Origin: Clostridium sp. N3C
GTDB taxonomy: Bacteria > Bacillota > Clostridia > Clostridiales > Clostridiaceae
DNA length: 37,956 bases
Assembly: GCF_900095445.1 (NCBI RefSeq)
Contig: NZ_FMJL01000028.1
Coordinates: 1 to 37,956, forward strand
Direction: 5' to 3'
The position numbers and the translations under genes are program-made. Positions 9,001 to 17,750 of this stretch are shown one piece after another. The notes beneath the pieces were generated by a model, which did no database searches, had not been told where the DNA came from, and worked only from the letters and a program-made list of their open reading frames with translations. The stretch's first letter is position 1; every line of letters starts with the position of its first letter.

Positions 9001-9475
9001 GGATGATCCTATGATTAGCGGTACTGCAGATATGACAGAAGAGGAAATAGAAAAGGCCATACTGAAAAAGCTTAAGATGAATGGTCTTATCCTTAAGGAT
9101 GCAAAGGTAGTAAAGAGTATGGATAAGGAAATAGAAGGCTATTCTTTGATTATACCTGCTAGAATGAACAAGGGAGATGTGCTTGGCTCAACTCCTTCTG
9201 TGGTGTCCTTGGAACAGTTTAATATTCTTAGGGAATATGTAAGGGATACTATGGTGAGGATCTGTGAAGATATGCTTAATGGTAACATAGAAATACGACC
9301 TATTAAAAATAAAAAACATACTGCCTGCAGTTACTGCAGCTTTGCCTCTGTATGCCAGTTTGATCCTTCTATGAAGGATAATAAATATAGATATGTTAAC
9401 AAGAAAAAGGAAGATGAGGTTTGGAACCTTATGGGGGCTGTGGTAGGAAAATCAGAAGAAGGGAGTGAAGGTTAA
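6008..9475 (+). CDS. addB: AddB, nuclease/structural subunit of the AddAB helicase-nuclease
   Basis: Processes DNA double-strand ends for RecA-dependent repair, together with AddA. The start is ATG 6008, with AGGAG nine bases upstream; an in-frame GTG at 5999 lies too close to that site. The protein has 1155 residues, as usual for Firmicute AddB. A Walker A loop (GRGGSGKS, residues 8-15) opens it. The C-terminal RecB-type nuclease carries DYKTG (Asp948, Lys950). The four iron-sulfur ligands are all present: Cys788 (CPFAYF), Cys1107, Cys1110 and Cys1116. The stop overlaps the addA start by one base (TAATG), so translation is probably coupled. Confidence 0.95.
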   Translation: MSLRLIYGRGGSGKSHYCLQDIKENINKNVNHKLVLMVPEQYSFQSERNLLKVVGVTGIIKAEVLSFKRLAHRVFNEVGGLTLKRINEPGKAMLIYNIMEELSAELKIFGRASKQQGFVDIVAETIKEFKRYNITPEIIDRSLKGLEDQELIYKMEDLKAIFEKFEETLHREYIDSEDVITLLAQKLDESTEYDGAEIWIDEFSTFTPQQYLVLEKLLKKCSRVNITLAGDGITVEDNIDNTDIFSVTKKTTAKLLKLAKDNNIKVEKPVNLNDRSNPRFGDNPELRHIEKYFYASPYSYYKDEVKNLRIYKAFNNYDEIEVVARDIVRLVRDEGYRYKDIAIVCRELESYENIIAAILNEYHIPCFLDQKRTVSGNPFIVFITSVFDIFTKNWSYEAVFRYLKTGLTGISMENLDLLENYVLANGIRGKKWTKEEFWNYKINYGYEKEENTQYETYILNIVNETKEIITGPLVKLHDSLKENNTVRGKCTALYDFLVETGALERIEQWTNEFREQGRIELSNEYDQISNIVMDTLNSMVEVMGDEKISIDKFAQILSVGFEKNEMGLIPVALDEVTVGDIARIRSQGVKVLYIVGVNDGVLPRVSKEEGILSDRDRNILREKGVELAPDTKTQVFEEQFLVYTTLTTACNYLMLTYPMADVEGKALRPSVIISRMKKIFPKLIEESQITESLEAEAKIELITAPEPTFNQLISAVRRDHEGEQVEEIWSEVYKWYDSKREWKIKTSRILKGLQYSNIVEKVDSEKVRDLYGRPLSFSVSRLEQYSQCPFAYFVKYGLKAKDRKVYEFSSPDLGSFIHGILDKFADLIRIEKLQWKDITREWSRKTISDLVDAELSRQSNSILNSSSRYKYMTDRLKRILTRSVNIMTEHVKRSDFDTLANELVFGKGGDLPPIKLSLPSGEEIQLIGRIDRVDSADLESGTYFRVIDYKTGQKSFSLSDVYYGLQLQLLVYLDALLSNAQYYTEKQAIPGAVLYFRVDDPMISGTADMTEEEIEKAILKKLKMNGLILKDAKVVKSMDKEIEGYSLIIPARMNKGDVLGSTPSVVSLEQFNILREYVRDTMVRICEDMLNGNIEIRPIKNKKHTACSYCSFASVCQFDPSMKDNKYRYVNKKKEDEVWNLMGAVVGKSEEGSEG

Positions 9476-12400
9476 TGGGAGAAACAAAATGGACTGATGA
9501 ACAGCAAAGGGCTATAGATACAAGGAACTGCAATCTTTTGGTGGCGGCAGCGGCAGGTTCTGGTAAAACGGCGGTGTTAGTTGAAAGAATAATAAAAATA
9601 ATTACCAATGAAAAGGAGCCTGTAGATATAGATAGACTACTGGTTGTGACCTTTACTAATGCAGCAGCTGCGGAAATGAGAGAAAGAATAGGAGAGGCTA
9701 TTTCTAAGGAACTAGATAAAAATCCAGACTCTACTCTCCTTCAAAGGCAGTTAACTCTCTTAAATAGGTCTAATATTACCACTATGCACTCCTTTTGCTT
9801 AGATGTTATAAAAAATAACTTTCATACTATAGATTTGGACCCAAACTTTCGAATAGCAGAGGAAACTGAAACAGTGCTTCTAAAACAGGAAATTTTACAA
9901 GAGCTTATGGAGGATAGATACGATAAGAATGATAAGGACTTCCTCGCCTTAGTGGAGTGTTTTGGTAGTTCTAAGGACGATAAGCCCTTGGCAGAGCTTA
10001 TATCTGACTTGTATAATTTTTCTATGAGTGGACCTTGGCCAGAGAAGTGGTTAAGGGAAAAGGCAGAGGAATTTAATGTAGCTGATGATTTTGACATAAG
10101 TAATACAGTATGGGGCCAGGTTTTGTTAGATAGCATTAAAATTGATCTTTTCAGTGCTAGAGATAATCTTTTAGCTGTAGAGGAAATCTGTGATGAGACC
10201 TCTGGTTTAGAAGGTTATGGAGATACTATCCGGGAGGATCTAGCCCTTACAAATAGGCTGATTTTTGCTCTGGATAAGGATTTTAACTCTCTTTATAGGG
10301 AGTTTAAAGCTGTAGAGTTTACTAAGCTTAAGAGGGCTAGCAAAGATGCTGATAAGGATGCCCAGGAAAGAGTAAAGGCTGCAAGAGAAGAGGTTAAGAA
10401 AAAGATAAAAGCTATAAAGGAGGAAATTTTTGTACTATCTCCAGATGATATGATAGAAAGCCTTAAGGCAATGTATCCTGTTATGAAGGCCCTTTCACAA
10501 ATAGTTATTGATTTTGATAAATTATATACTGAAAAGAAACGAGAAAGAGGAATCTTAGACTTTAACGATTTAGAACACTTATGTTTAAAGATTTTAACTG
10601 AGGTTAATGAGCAAGGTGAAATTGTACCTTCACCGGTAGCTCTTGCCTTTAGAGAAAAGTTTGAAGAAGTGCTTGTGGATGAATATCAGGATAGTAACAG
10701 TGTACAAGAAACTATAATTAATATGGTTTCTAGGAAGCTTACGGATAAACCTAATGTATTCATGGTTGGGGATGTAAAGCAAAGTATTTATCGCTTTAGG
10801 CAGGCAAAACCGGAACTTTTCTTAGAAAAGTACAATAGCTATTCCATGGATGAGGAAGAAGCAAGAGAAGGTAGAAAAATTTTGCTCTTTAAAAACTTTA
10901 GAAGTAGGCTAGAGGTTGTAAACTCTGTAAACTATATATTTAAGCAAGTTATGTCTAAGACTGTAGGAGAGTTAGATTACACTGATATAGAGGCTCTAAA
11001 CCTAGGTGCTAGTTTCGATGAAATTGATGAAGAGGGCACTGTGGTAGGTGGAGCTACAGAGCTTCATATTATAGACAAAAGCGGAGAAAGTACTGAGGAG
11101 TCGGAAGAAGAAAGCTTTGAGGATCAGTCAGAAGAGGAATTAACTACAAGTAATAGCGGATTGTTAGAGGAAGAAGAGTTAGACAGTATTCAAATAGAAG
11201 CTAGATTGGTAGCAAAGCGAATCAAGGAGTTAATCTCCCCTGAAGGTGATTCAGTCTTTAAGGTTTATGATAAGAATTTGAAGGCTTACAGGCCAGTGCG
11301 ATATAGGGATATTGTAATACTATTGAGAGCTACCACTCAGTGGGCTCCAGTTTTTGTGGAGGAGCTTGGCATAGAAGGAATTCCTGTATATGCTGATTCT
11401 AACACTGGATATTTTCAGACCGTTGAAATAAGAACGATAATGTCCCTTTTACAGATCATAGATAATCCTTATCAGGACATACCGCTATTGGCTGTATTAA
11501 GATCCCCGATTTTCGGTTTTACACCTGAGGATCTTATTCAAATAAGGATGATAGACAAAGAAAGGTATATTTACGAGAACTTAAAGCTTATGGCAGAAGA
11601 AGCTGAATTGGCGGTAAGCTTATTGGATAAGGCAAAATTTTATGAAGAAAGTCTAAAGGAAAAGGTGAATAATTTTTTAAGCTCCTTGGAAAAGTGGAGA
11701 AAGATGTCTATCCATATGCCTATAGATGAGTTTATATGGTACTTATATATGGATACTTCATACTATGGATATGTAGGGGCTATGCCTAATGGAAGTCAAA
11801 GACAGGCCAATTTAAGAATACTGTTCCAAAGGGCAAAGCAGTATGAACAAACTAGTTTTAAGGGACTATTTAACTTTATAAACTTCATAAACAGGCTCAG
11901 AAGCAGTTCAGGGGATATGGGCAGTGCTAAAACCTTAGGTGAGAACGAAGATGTAGTAAGGATAATGAGTATACACAAAAGTAAAGGACTAGAGTTCCCG
12001 GTAGTAATTATCTCCGGATGTGGAAAGCAATTTAACCTTATGGATTTAAACAAAAGGATTTTATACCATGAGGAGTTAGGCTATGGACCAGATTATGTGG
12101 ACTATAATAGAAGATTAACCTTCCCTACAATAAAGAAGATGGCTATAAAGAAGAAGTTCAAATTGGAAAGTTTGTCAGAGGAAATGAGAATTTTATACGT
12201 AGCTTTCACTAGAGCAAAGGAAAAGCTCATAATTACAGGCTCTGTCAACAATTTAGAGAAAGCTGCTGAAAGATGGTGTCACGCAGCTAATCAAGGACAA
12301 GATTCTGTAGCGGCCTATGAAGTTGTTAAGGGTAAAAACTATATGGACTGGATCGGAATGGCTTTGGCAAAGCATAGAGATGGTAAAATCATAAGAGATA

Positions 12401-13296
12401 TAGCTGGTACTTATGTTAATGTTACTTTGCATGATGAATCCTCTATTTGGCAAGTTAAGCTGTGGAATAAAGAGAATATAATTACTAATAAAAATCTGGA
12501 AGTGGAAGATGAAAATGTAGGTGAATCTAATAAGCTTTCTATTGTGGAAGACAATAAAAAGGATAAGTATTCCGAAGAAATTAGAAGAAGGTTGGATTGG
12601 AAGTATAAGTACGTAGAGGCATCAAAGATACCTGCCAATGTAAGCGTATCAGAATTAAAAAGAGCGGCAGCAGAGGATCTAGAAGATGGTAGTACCTTTA
12701 GCCTTTATAAGTCACAAAATATTAAGAAGCCAAAATTCCTGCAGGAGGAAAAGGGACTTTCAGCTGCAGAAAGAGGAACGGCATTGCATTTTGTAATGCA
12801 GAAGCTTAACTTAGATAAGATTTATAGCACCCAGCAAATACAGGCCCAAATAGATTATCTGGTAGAAAAGGCCTTCATAACAGAGGAACAGGCAGCAGCA
12901 GTTAATCCTTTTAAAATACTAAAATTCTTTAAAAGTCCTATAGGCCAAAGAATGTTGAAAGTATATAAAGAAAGTGGCAAGATTTATAGAGAAGTTCCAT
13001 TCTATATAGATATGCCTGCAACTACAATAGATCCATCACTACCAAAGGAAATATACCATAGTGAAATGGTGAGACTTCAAGGTGTAGTAGATACCTATTT
13101 TGAAGAGGTAGATGGCTTGGTGTTACTGGACTATAAAACTGACTATGTAGGAGAGGATGTAACGATAGAGGATATTAAAGACCGCTATAGGGTACAAATC
13201 AAATACTATAGCGATACCTTGGAAAAGGTAATGGGAATGCCAGTTAAGGAAAGATATTTATATTTATTCTATACTGGTGAGCTTGTACAAATGTGA
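9475..13296 (+). CDS. addA: AddA, UvrD-type helicase and nuclease subunit
   Basis: The 3'-5' helicase motor of AddAB, with a second RecB-type nuclease domain. The protein has 1273 residues. Walker A is AAAAGSGKT (residues 24-32), motif Ia is FTNAAAAEMRERI, Walker B is VDEYQDS (Asp402, Glu403), QSIYRFRQA is motif III-like, and LYVAFTRAKEKL is the motif VI region. The nuclease residues are LLDYKTD (Asp1219, Lys1221). An acidic Glu/Ser-rich linker at about 535-570 interrupts the helicase core between subdomains and looks unstructured. It starts at ATG 9475 inside the addB stop; GGGAGTGAAGG upstream is the ribosome binding site. No Chi-recognition difference can be judged by eye. Confidence 0.95.
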   Translation: MGETKWTDEQQRAIDTRNCNLLVAAAAGSGKTAVLVERIIKIITNEKEPVDIDRLLVVTFTNAAAAEMRERIGEAISKELDKNPDSTLLQRQLTLLNRSNITTMHSFCLDVIKNNFHTIDLDPNFRIAEETETVLLKQEILQELMEDRYDKNDKDFLALVECFGSSKDDKPLAELISDLYNFSMSGPWPEKWLREKAEEFNVADDFDISNTVWGQVLLDSIKIDLFSARDNLLAVEEICDETSGLEGYGDTIREDLALTNRLIFALDKDFNSLYREFKAVEFTKLKRASKDADKDAQERVKAAREEVKKKIKAIKEEIFVLSPDDMIESLKAMYPVMKALSQIVIDFDKLYTEKKRERGILDFNDLEHLCLKILTEVNEQGEIVPSPVALAFREKFEEVLVDEYQDSNSVQETIINMVSRKLTDKPNVFMVGDVKQSIYRFRQAKPELFLEKYNSYSMDEEEAREGRKILLFKNFRSRLEVVNSVNYIFKQVMSKTVGELDYTDIEALNLGASFDEIDEEGTVVGGATELHIIDKSGESTEESEEESFEDQSEEELTTSNSGLLEEEELDSIQIEARLVAKRIKELISPEGDSVFKVYDKNLKAYRPVRYRDIVILLRATTQWAPVFVEELGIEGIPVYADSNTGYFQTVEIRTIMSLLQIIDNPYQDIPLLAVLRSPIFGFTPEDLIQIRMIDKERYIYENLKLMAEEAELAVSLLDKAKFYEESLKEKVNNFLSSLEKWRKMSIHMPIDEFIWYLYMDTSYYGYVGAMPNGSQRQANLRILFQRAKQYEQTSFKGLFNFINFINRLRSSSGDMGSAKTLGENEDVVRIMSIHKSKGLEFPVVIISGCGKQFNLMDLNKRILYHEELGYGPDYVDYNRRLTFPTIKKMAIKKKFKLESLSEEMRILYVAFTRAKEKLIITGSVNNLEKAAERWCHAANQGQDSVAAYEVVKGKNYMDWIGMALAKHRDGKIIRDIAGTYVNVTLHDESSIWQVKLWNKENIITNKNLEVEDENVGESNKLSIVEDNKKDKYSEEIRRRLDWKYKYVEASKIPANVSVSELKRAAAEDLEDGSTFSLYKSQNIKKPKFLQEEKGLSAAERGTALHFVMQKLNLDKIYSTQQIQAQIDYLVEKAFITEEQAAAVNPFKILKFFKSPIGQRMLKVYKESGKIYREVPFYIDMPATTIDPSLPKEIYHSEMVRLQGVVDTYFEEVDGLVLLDYKTDYVGEDVTIEDIKDRYRVQIKYYSDTLEKVMGMPVKERYLYLFYTGELVQM

Positions 13297-13340
13297 TGAG
13301 AATTATTATATAAGTGTATGATAATTAAGGAGGGTGGAAG

Positions 13341-14009
13341 ATGGCAACTTGGATGAGCCATTTTAGAGTAGCAGATTATCTTATAAATAAACTAGATGTT
13401 TTAGAAAAAGAATTCATAGTAGGTAATATAGCTCCAGATTGTGGTGAACCTGATGAAATGAGAAGAAAGTTTAACCCTCCTAGCAATGTAACCCACTGGA
13501 CTCCCAGTGGGTACAAAAGAGATATTGATAGTGAGGCTTTTTATAAAATTTACTTGGAAAACTATAAAGCTTTAAGTAAGAAGAAATTTTCATTTTATCT
13601 TGGATATTATGTACACTTGCTAACAGATATACTTTTTACAAAGCTAATTGCCGTACCTAAGGAAGATGAATTTAGTAAAGAGTTTGAGGAGAATCCAGAC
13701 TTTATATGGACTATGAAGGAAGATTGGTATGATATTGACCACTTATATTTGAAAGGAAATCCAGAATTTTATTCTTTTAAGGTCTTTTCAACTGTGGAAG
13801 ACTTTCCTAATGAGTATTTGGATTATTATTCTCAGAGGGCTATGATAAAGCAAATAAAATATATAATTGATTTTTACAAGAGTCATAATGGACAAGGATT
13901 AGATAAGGTATATAAGTATCTTACTCCAGAGGAAATGGATATTTTTGTAGCTAAGGCCTGTGAAAATGTTGAGAAGGTACTTATAGAAAAGGGCATACTA
14001 ACAAAATAA
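13341..14009 (+). CDS. Zinc-dependent phospholipase C-like protein
   Basis: A 222-residue protein of the zinc-dependent phospholipase C/S1-P1-like fold. The features seen are MSHFRVADYL at the N-terminus (the His is a typical ligand), GNIAPDCGEP, VTHWTP and GYYVHLLTD near residue 90, with further His/Asp residues later. Classical clostridial phospholipases have a signal peptide and a lipid-binding C-terminal domain. This one has neither, so it is a cytoplasmic relative whose substrate is unknown. AGGAGGGTGG lies just upstream of the ATG. It sits 44 bp after addA, probably as a passenger of that operon, with a bidirectional terminator behind it. Confidence 0.75.
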   Translation: MATWMSHFRVADYLINKLDVLEKEFIVGNIAPDCGEPDEMRRKFNPPSNVTHWTPSGYKRDIDSEAFYKIYLENYKALSKKKFSFYLGYYVHLLTDILFTKLIAVPKEDEFSKEFEENPDFIWTMKEDWYDIDHLYLKGNPEFYSFKVFSTVEDFPNEYLDYYSQRAMIKQIKYIIDFYKSHNGQGLDKVYKYLTPEEMDIFVAKACENVEKVLIEKGILTK

Positions 14010-14014
14010 ATAAG

Positions 14015-14042
14015 AACTGGCAATTTTATTTGCCAGTTTTTT
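14015..14042. terminator. Bidirectional terminator between convergent genes
   Basis: AACTGGCAA (14015-14023) and TTGCCAGTT (14030-14038) form a perfect nine-pair stem. It is flanked by T's on the plus side and A-rich sequence on the other, and serves the phospholipase-like gene and the histidine kinase. Confidence 0.8.
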
Positions 14043-14054
14043 ATCATTTTTTAT

Positions 14055-15332
14055 TTAAGCAATATTTCCCGCCCGTGGCAATTCTACAGTAAAGGTTGTA
14101 ACCTGGTTTTCTATACTTTTTACAGATATCTTTCCCTTATGTTGATCAACTATACTTTTTGCTATAGCAAGTCCTAGACCATAGCCACCACTAGTTTTTG
14201 AACGTGATTTGTCCACTCGATAAAATCTATTGAATATTTGATTTAAATGCTCTTTAGGGATTCCTGCACCAGTATTAGATACGGATAATATTGCTTTATT
14301 ATTATTTTTAGTTAAGCTAAGAGAAATCTTACCTTTAGCATTGCTATACTTTAAGGCGTTATCTAATAATATCATCACAATCTGTTTAATCTGAGCGTTA
14401 TTTCCCTTGACTATAAGATTAGGCTCAATATTATAGTCTAGAATCCTATCCTTTTCAAAAATGGCTGCTTCCATTGTCAAAATCACCTCTTCTACCGTTT
14501 GGCTTAGATCAAAGTCTGACTGTACTAGCTTTATATCAGAATTATCAACTTGAGCTAGGTACAATAAATCATTGGTTAGTTTACTCATCCTTTCAACTTC
14601 AGACTTAATATAATAAACCCATTTAGCTTGATTATTTATAGTGTCTTCACTGTTTAATAAAAGGGCATCTGCATTGGTGTTTATAACGGCCAAAGGGGTT
14701 TTTAACTCATGGGAAGCATCGGCAATAAACTGTTTCTGCTTATCAAAGGCCTCTTTAATAGGTTCTATAGCCTTATTTGAAAAGAATCTACTTATAAAGA
14801 AAATTACAACCAATGTTATAAGGGCTACAGCGGAAAAAGTATAAATTAAATTTCTTAAATCGTTATAACGGTTAGTCACGTCTAAAAAAACTATTTTATA
14901 GGAGGAGCCTACTGGAGACTTGGACACCAAAAACTCCCAATATGCATCTTCAAATTTAAATCTACCACTGTTTTTCTCTGAAGTTAATGCTTTTTCTTTA
15001 GCTAGTTCATAAAAATCATCGCCCATATAATATATAGAGGAATAATTTATTATATTATTACTACTATCAATTGCCAAAGTAAAGGATATAGAGGGACCAG
15101 GTGAGAAATTTTCAATTTTACCGGTGCCATAAGGTCCGCTGTTTAATTTAGGATTCATTGGGCCTGGATCCATTTTCTTATTAGAGTTTAGTAATCTATT
15201 CATTTCCATATTTATATCACGACGCACATTATTATAGTTTATTAAGTAGATACTAGCAAAGGCAGCTAGCATCATAATAGAAATGATAACTAAATTTAAA
15301 ATTAAAAATTTGTTTCTAAGTTGTTTAAACAT
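14055..15332 (-). CDS. Membrane sensor histidine kinase of an OmpR-type two-component system
   Basis: The protein has 425 residues. TM1 is at about 10-33. An extracytoplasmic sensor region of roughly 130 residues, with a Pro/Gly-rich start (PGPMNP), follows. TM2 is at about 163-184. The DHp helix carries ASHELKTPL with phosphoacceptor His208, then come the ATPase N-box LLDNALKYS, GAGIP and GYGLGLAIAKS. It should autophosphorylate and pass the phosphate to the response regulator encoded directly upstream, 31 bp away. The pair is transcribed divergently from the VTC polyphosphate module, which is its likely target. The sensed signal is unknown; the sensor loop has no recognised domain. Confidence 0.9.
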   Translation of the reverse strand: MFKQLRNKFLILNLVIISIMMLAAFASIYLINYNNVRRDINMEMNRLLNSNKKMDPGPMNPKLNSGPYGTGKIENFSPGPSISFTLAIDSSNNIINYSSIYYMGDDFYELAKEKALTSEKNSGRFKFEDAYWEFLVSKSPVGSSYKIVFLDVTNRYNDLRNLIYTFSAVALITLVVIFFISRFFSNKAIEPIKEAFDKQKQFIADASHELKTPLAVINTNADALLLNSEDTINNQAKWVYYIKSEVERMSKLTNDLLYLAQVDNSDIKLVQSDFDLSQTVEEVILTMEAAIFEKDRILDYNIEPNLIVKGNNAQIKQIVMILLDNALKYSNAKGKISLSLTKNNNKAILSVSNTGAGIPKEHLNQIFNRFYRVDKSRSKTSGGYGLGLAIAKSIVDQHKGKISVKSIENQVTTFTVELPRAGNIA

Positions 15333-15363
15333 ATCTAACTCCTCTTGATTCCTTTGTTTTATA

Positions 15364-16038
15364 TTAGTTTGATTCTAATATATAGCCTACTCCTCTTACA
15401 GTATTTATAGTAACCTGTGAATTTAGATGGGTTAGTTTCTTTCTTAAAAAGGAAATGTACACTTCTACATTATTATATTCTACTTCAGAGTCAAAACCCC
15501 AAAGCTTTTCAATTATCTGTTCTTTTGAAGTAGTAACATTTTTTCTTGAAATGAGCAGTTCTAAAAGCTCTGCTTCTTTCAGTATTAACTTAATTTCTTT
15601 ATTATCCTTTGATAATTTCAAAGTAGACATGTTTAATTGTAGATCTCCAAACTTTAGTGAGTTATCTTCAAGAACTCTTCCCTTTCTTCTACTTACAGCC
15701 CTTATTCTAGCTAGTAATTCTTCACTGGCAAAGGGCTTTGCCAAATAATCATCAGCACCACAGTCAAGTCCTTTTACTTTATCTGAAATTTCTCCCCTTG
15801 CAGTCAAAAGTATTACTTGAGTGGATAAGCCTTCCTTTCTAATTTCCTTAAGAATGCTTAATCCATCTATCTTAGGTAGCATAATATCTAAAACAATTAA
15901 ATCATAAATATCACTTAAAGCATTATCTAAACCACTTTCTCCATCATTGGCTGTATCAACGGTATAATTATTTTTTCTTAATATTTGTGTTAAAGCCTCA
16001 GCTAATGGAATCTCATCTTCTACTATTAAAATTCTCAT
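15364..16038 (-). CDS. OmpR/PhoB-family response regulator
   Basis: The protein has 224 residues. The receiver domain has the acidic pocket Glu7/Asp8, phosphoacceptor Asp51 (VLDIMLP), Thr79 and Lys101 (LAKPF). The C-terminal winged helix ends in the usual TVRGVGYILE. A strong AGGAG lies before the ATG. It precedes the kinase gene in the same operon. Its own promoter holds two 11-bp repeat units at the OmpR-family spacing, matched by a mirror-image pair on the VTC side. The regulator therefore probably controls itself and the divergent operon. Confidence 0.92.
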   Translation of the reverse strand: MRILIVEDEIPLAEALTQILRKNNYTVDTANDGESGLDNALSDIYDLIVLDIMLPKIDGLSILKEIRKEGLSTQVILLTARGEISDKVKGLDCGADDYLAKPFASEELLARIRAVSRRKGRVLEDNSLKFGDLQLNMSTLKLSKDNKEIKLILKEAELLELLISRKNVTTSKEQIIEKLWGFDSEVEYNNVEVYISFLRKKLTHLNSQVTINTVRGVGYILESN

Positions 16039-16073
16039 CTTTTTCTCCTCTTTTTCCTCTTTTAATTTATTTT

Positions 16074-16106
16074 ATTATATCAAATAAACCTTTAATAAAC
16101 CTTAAA
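16074..16106 (-). promoter_or_regulatory. Response-regulator boxes and -10 for the two-component operon
   Basis: Read on the minus strand: TTTAAGGTTTA (16106-16096), then TTAAAGGTTTA (16095-16085), then five bases, then the -10 TATAAT (16079-16074). Two head-to-tail 11-bp units in place of a -35 are typical of activated OmpR/PhoB promoters. Confidence 0.65.
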
Positions 16107-16145
16107 ATATATTGATTTAGAGTGTTTGGCAGATTTCTTAAATCA

Positions 16146-16178
16146 TTTAAGGTTTGTTTAAGATTGCATTTGTAAAAT
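16146..16178 (+). promoter_or_regulatory. Response-regulator boxes and -10 for the VTC operon
   Basis: TTTAAGGTTTG (16146-16156), then TTTAAGATTGC (16157-16167), then five bases, then the -10 TAAAAT (16173-16178). The layout mirrors the divergent promoter base for base in spacing. The start codon at 16234 is 56 bp downstream. Confidence 0.65.
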
Positions 16179-16233
16179 GGGTTCATAGAGAAGCCGCAAG
16201 GATAAAATTTTCCTAGTAAGGAGGATAGGGTCA

Positions 16234-17031
16234 ATGGCTATAGAGGTATTTAATAGAACTGAATGTAAGTTCATAGTTGATGGGGAAGTGTATGAAAAGT
16301 TAAATGAAAGGCTTCAAGAATTTATGGAAAATGATGCTTATAGCAAAAATGATGGTTTCTACACTATTAGCAATATTTATTATGATACTCAAGATAACTA
16401 CCTTATAAGAAATTCTTTAGATAAGCCTAAGTACAAAGAGAAACTTAGACTTAGAGCCTATGGTGTTCCTAAAGTAGAGGATAAAGTGTTTTTAGAGATT
16501 AAGAAAAAGTTTAATGGAGTAGTCAACAAAAGAAGGACAACCATTAAGTTAGGGGAAGCCTATGAGTATTTAAATAGTAGAGAAAAACCAGAGATAAAAA
16601 GCTATATGAATAAGCAAGTTTTAAATGAAATAGATTATATTTTAAAACTTTATAACTTGGAGCCAAAGCTCTATCTAGCTTATGACAGAAGAGCAATGTT
16701 TGGCAAAAATGATAAGAGCTTAAGAATAACCTTTGATAACAATATACGAACTAGAAGATATGACTTAAGACTTGAAGCAGGAGATTATGGAGATCAGCTA
16801 CTAGAAGAGGGAATGTTCCTTATGGAAGTTAAAGTTGAAAAAAATATTCCCCTTTGGCTTGCAAGGCTTCTATCAGAATATAAGATTTATAAAACCAGTT
16901 TTTCTAAGTATGGTAAAGAATATGAAAATACTCTTAGTAAGAATATAAAAATGAAGGGAGAAATGAATGAATGTTTGACTCAATATTCAGCTCAATATCT
17001 AGCACAGCAAGTACAGCCTCAATACCTTTAA
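16234..17031 (+). CDS. VTC-domain polyphosphate polymerase-like protein
   Basis: A 265-residue protein that is essentially one VTC domain, the catalytic tunnel fold of yeast Vtc4, which makes polyphosphate from ATP. Tunnel signatures visible by eye are R8/K12 in the first strand (FNRTECKF), EKLRLRAYG (Arg72, Arg74), FLEIKKKF (Glu88, Lys90), KRR (99-101), LAYDRRAMF, RITFDNN, a metal-type Glu in FLMEVKVEK, and the C-terminal KTSFSKYGKEY. There is no membrane segment, so the membrane partner is presumably the DUF4956 protein, whose start lies 61 nt inside this gene. GGAGG precedes the ATG. Polymerase activity is known for eukaryotic VTC and is an inference here. A broader triphosphate-tunnel role is possible. 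Confidence 0.85.
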   Translation: MAIEVFNRTECKFIVDGEVYEKLNERLQEFMENDAYSKNDGFYTISNIYYDTQDNYLIRNSLDKPKYKEKLRLRAYGVPKVEDKVFLEIKKKFNGVVNKRRTTIKLGEAYEYLNSREKPEIKSYMNKQVLNEIDYILKLYNLEPKLYLAYDRRAMFGKNDKSLRITFDNNIRTRRYDLRLEAGDYGDQLLEEGMFLMEVKVEKNIPLWLARLLSEYKIYKTSFSKYGKEYENTLSKNIKMKGEMNECLTQYSAQYLAQQVQPQYL

Positions 17032-17666
17032 TAGATTCAGTTTTAACTATTTTAATATCCTTTATACTAGGTGTGATTATTAGCTTAACTTACATGAAAA
17101 CAGCTCAAAATAAGGTGTATTCACAAAACTTTGCTTTAACCCTTATTATAGTACCAATGGTAATAGCTATTATAGTGCTCTTAATAGGTAGTAATGTGGC
17201 AAGGGCCTTCAGTTTAGCCGGTGCCTTTTCAATAATAAGATTTAGAAGTGCCCCGGGAAATTCAAAGGATATTAGTTTTGTTCTATTTACTATGGCAGCA
17301 GGACTTGCTTGTGGTGTGGGAGCATATAGCTACGCAATCTTATTTACAGTGTTTTTATGTGTTTTAATGTTTGTTCTTAGTGTAATAAACTTTGGCGGAA
17401 GAAAGGTATCATCTATGATTTTAAAGATTACTATCCCAGAAGACTTAGATTATGAAGGTGTCTTTGATGAGGTTTTCCAGAAGTACACAAGATCCCATGA
17501 ACTAATAAAAGTAAAAACAACAGACTTAGGAAGTTTATTTCAACTTATATTCACTATTACTTTAGATTCTAACAAGAGTCAAAAGGAATTTTTAGATGCA
17601 CTTAGATGTAGAAATGGCAACTTAAATATAACTTTGTCATTGAATGAAGATAGTTCAGAATATTAA
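16971..17666 (+). CDS. DUF4956 integral membrane protein
   Basis: The protein has 231 residues. Membrane segments are predicted at about 21-42, 54-74 and one or two in 105-145, followed by a soluble C-terminal domain of about 85 residues. The conserved-looking block GAFSIIRFRSAPGNSKDISFV lies between segments. I recognise this as the DUF4956 family, regularly found beside VTC-domain genes. The ribosome binding site GGGAG (16956-16960) and ATG 16971 lie inside the VTC gene, giving a 61-nt overlap. This suggests coupled, stoichiometric synthesis. A plausible role, inferred only, is membrane anchor or channel for the product of the VTC protein. Confidence 0.8.
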   Translation: MFDSIFSSISSTASTASIPLIDSVLTILISFILGVIISLTYMKTAQNKVYSQNFALTLIIVPMVIAIIVLLIGSNVARAFSLAGAFSIIRFRSAPGNSKDISFVLFTMAAGLACGVGAYSYAILFTVFLCVLMFVLSVINFGGRKVSSMILKITIPEDLDYEGVFDEVFQKYTRSHELIKVKTTDLGSLFQLIFTITLDSNKSQKEFLDALRCRNGNLNITLSLNEDSSEY

Positions 17667-17750
17667 AGGATAATTCAAGAAGGCTATATATTCTAATATG
17701 CCTATTTCCAACATCTAAAATGTAGATGTAAATAAAAAGGAGAATTAAAA

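Noticed and set aside
17711..17729. ACATCT/AGATGT hairpin between DUF4956 and the lipoprotein as a terminator
   Set aside because: The stem is only six pairs and A's, not T's, follow it. It is more likely a minor processing or spacer structure.
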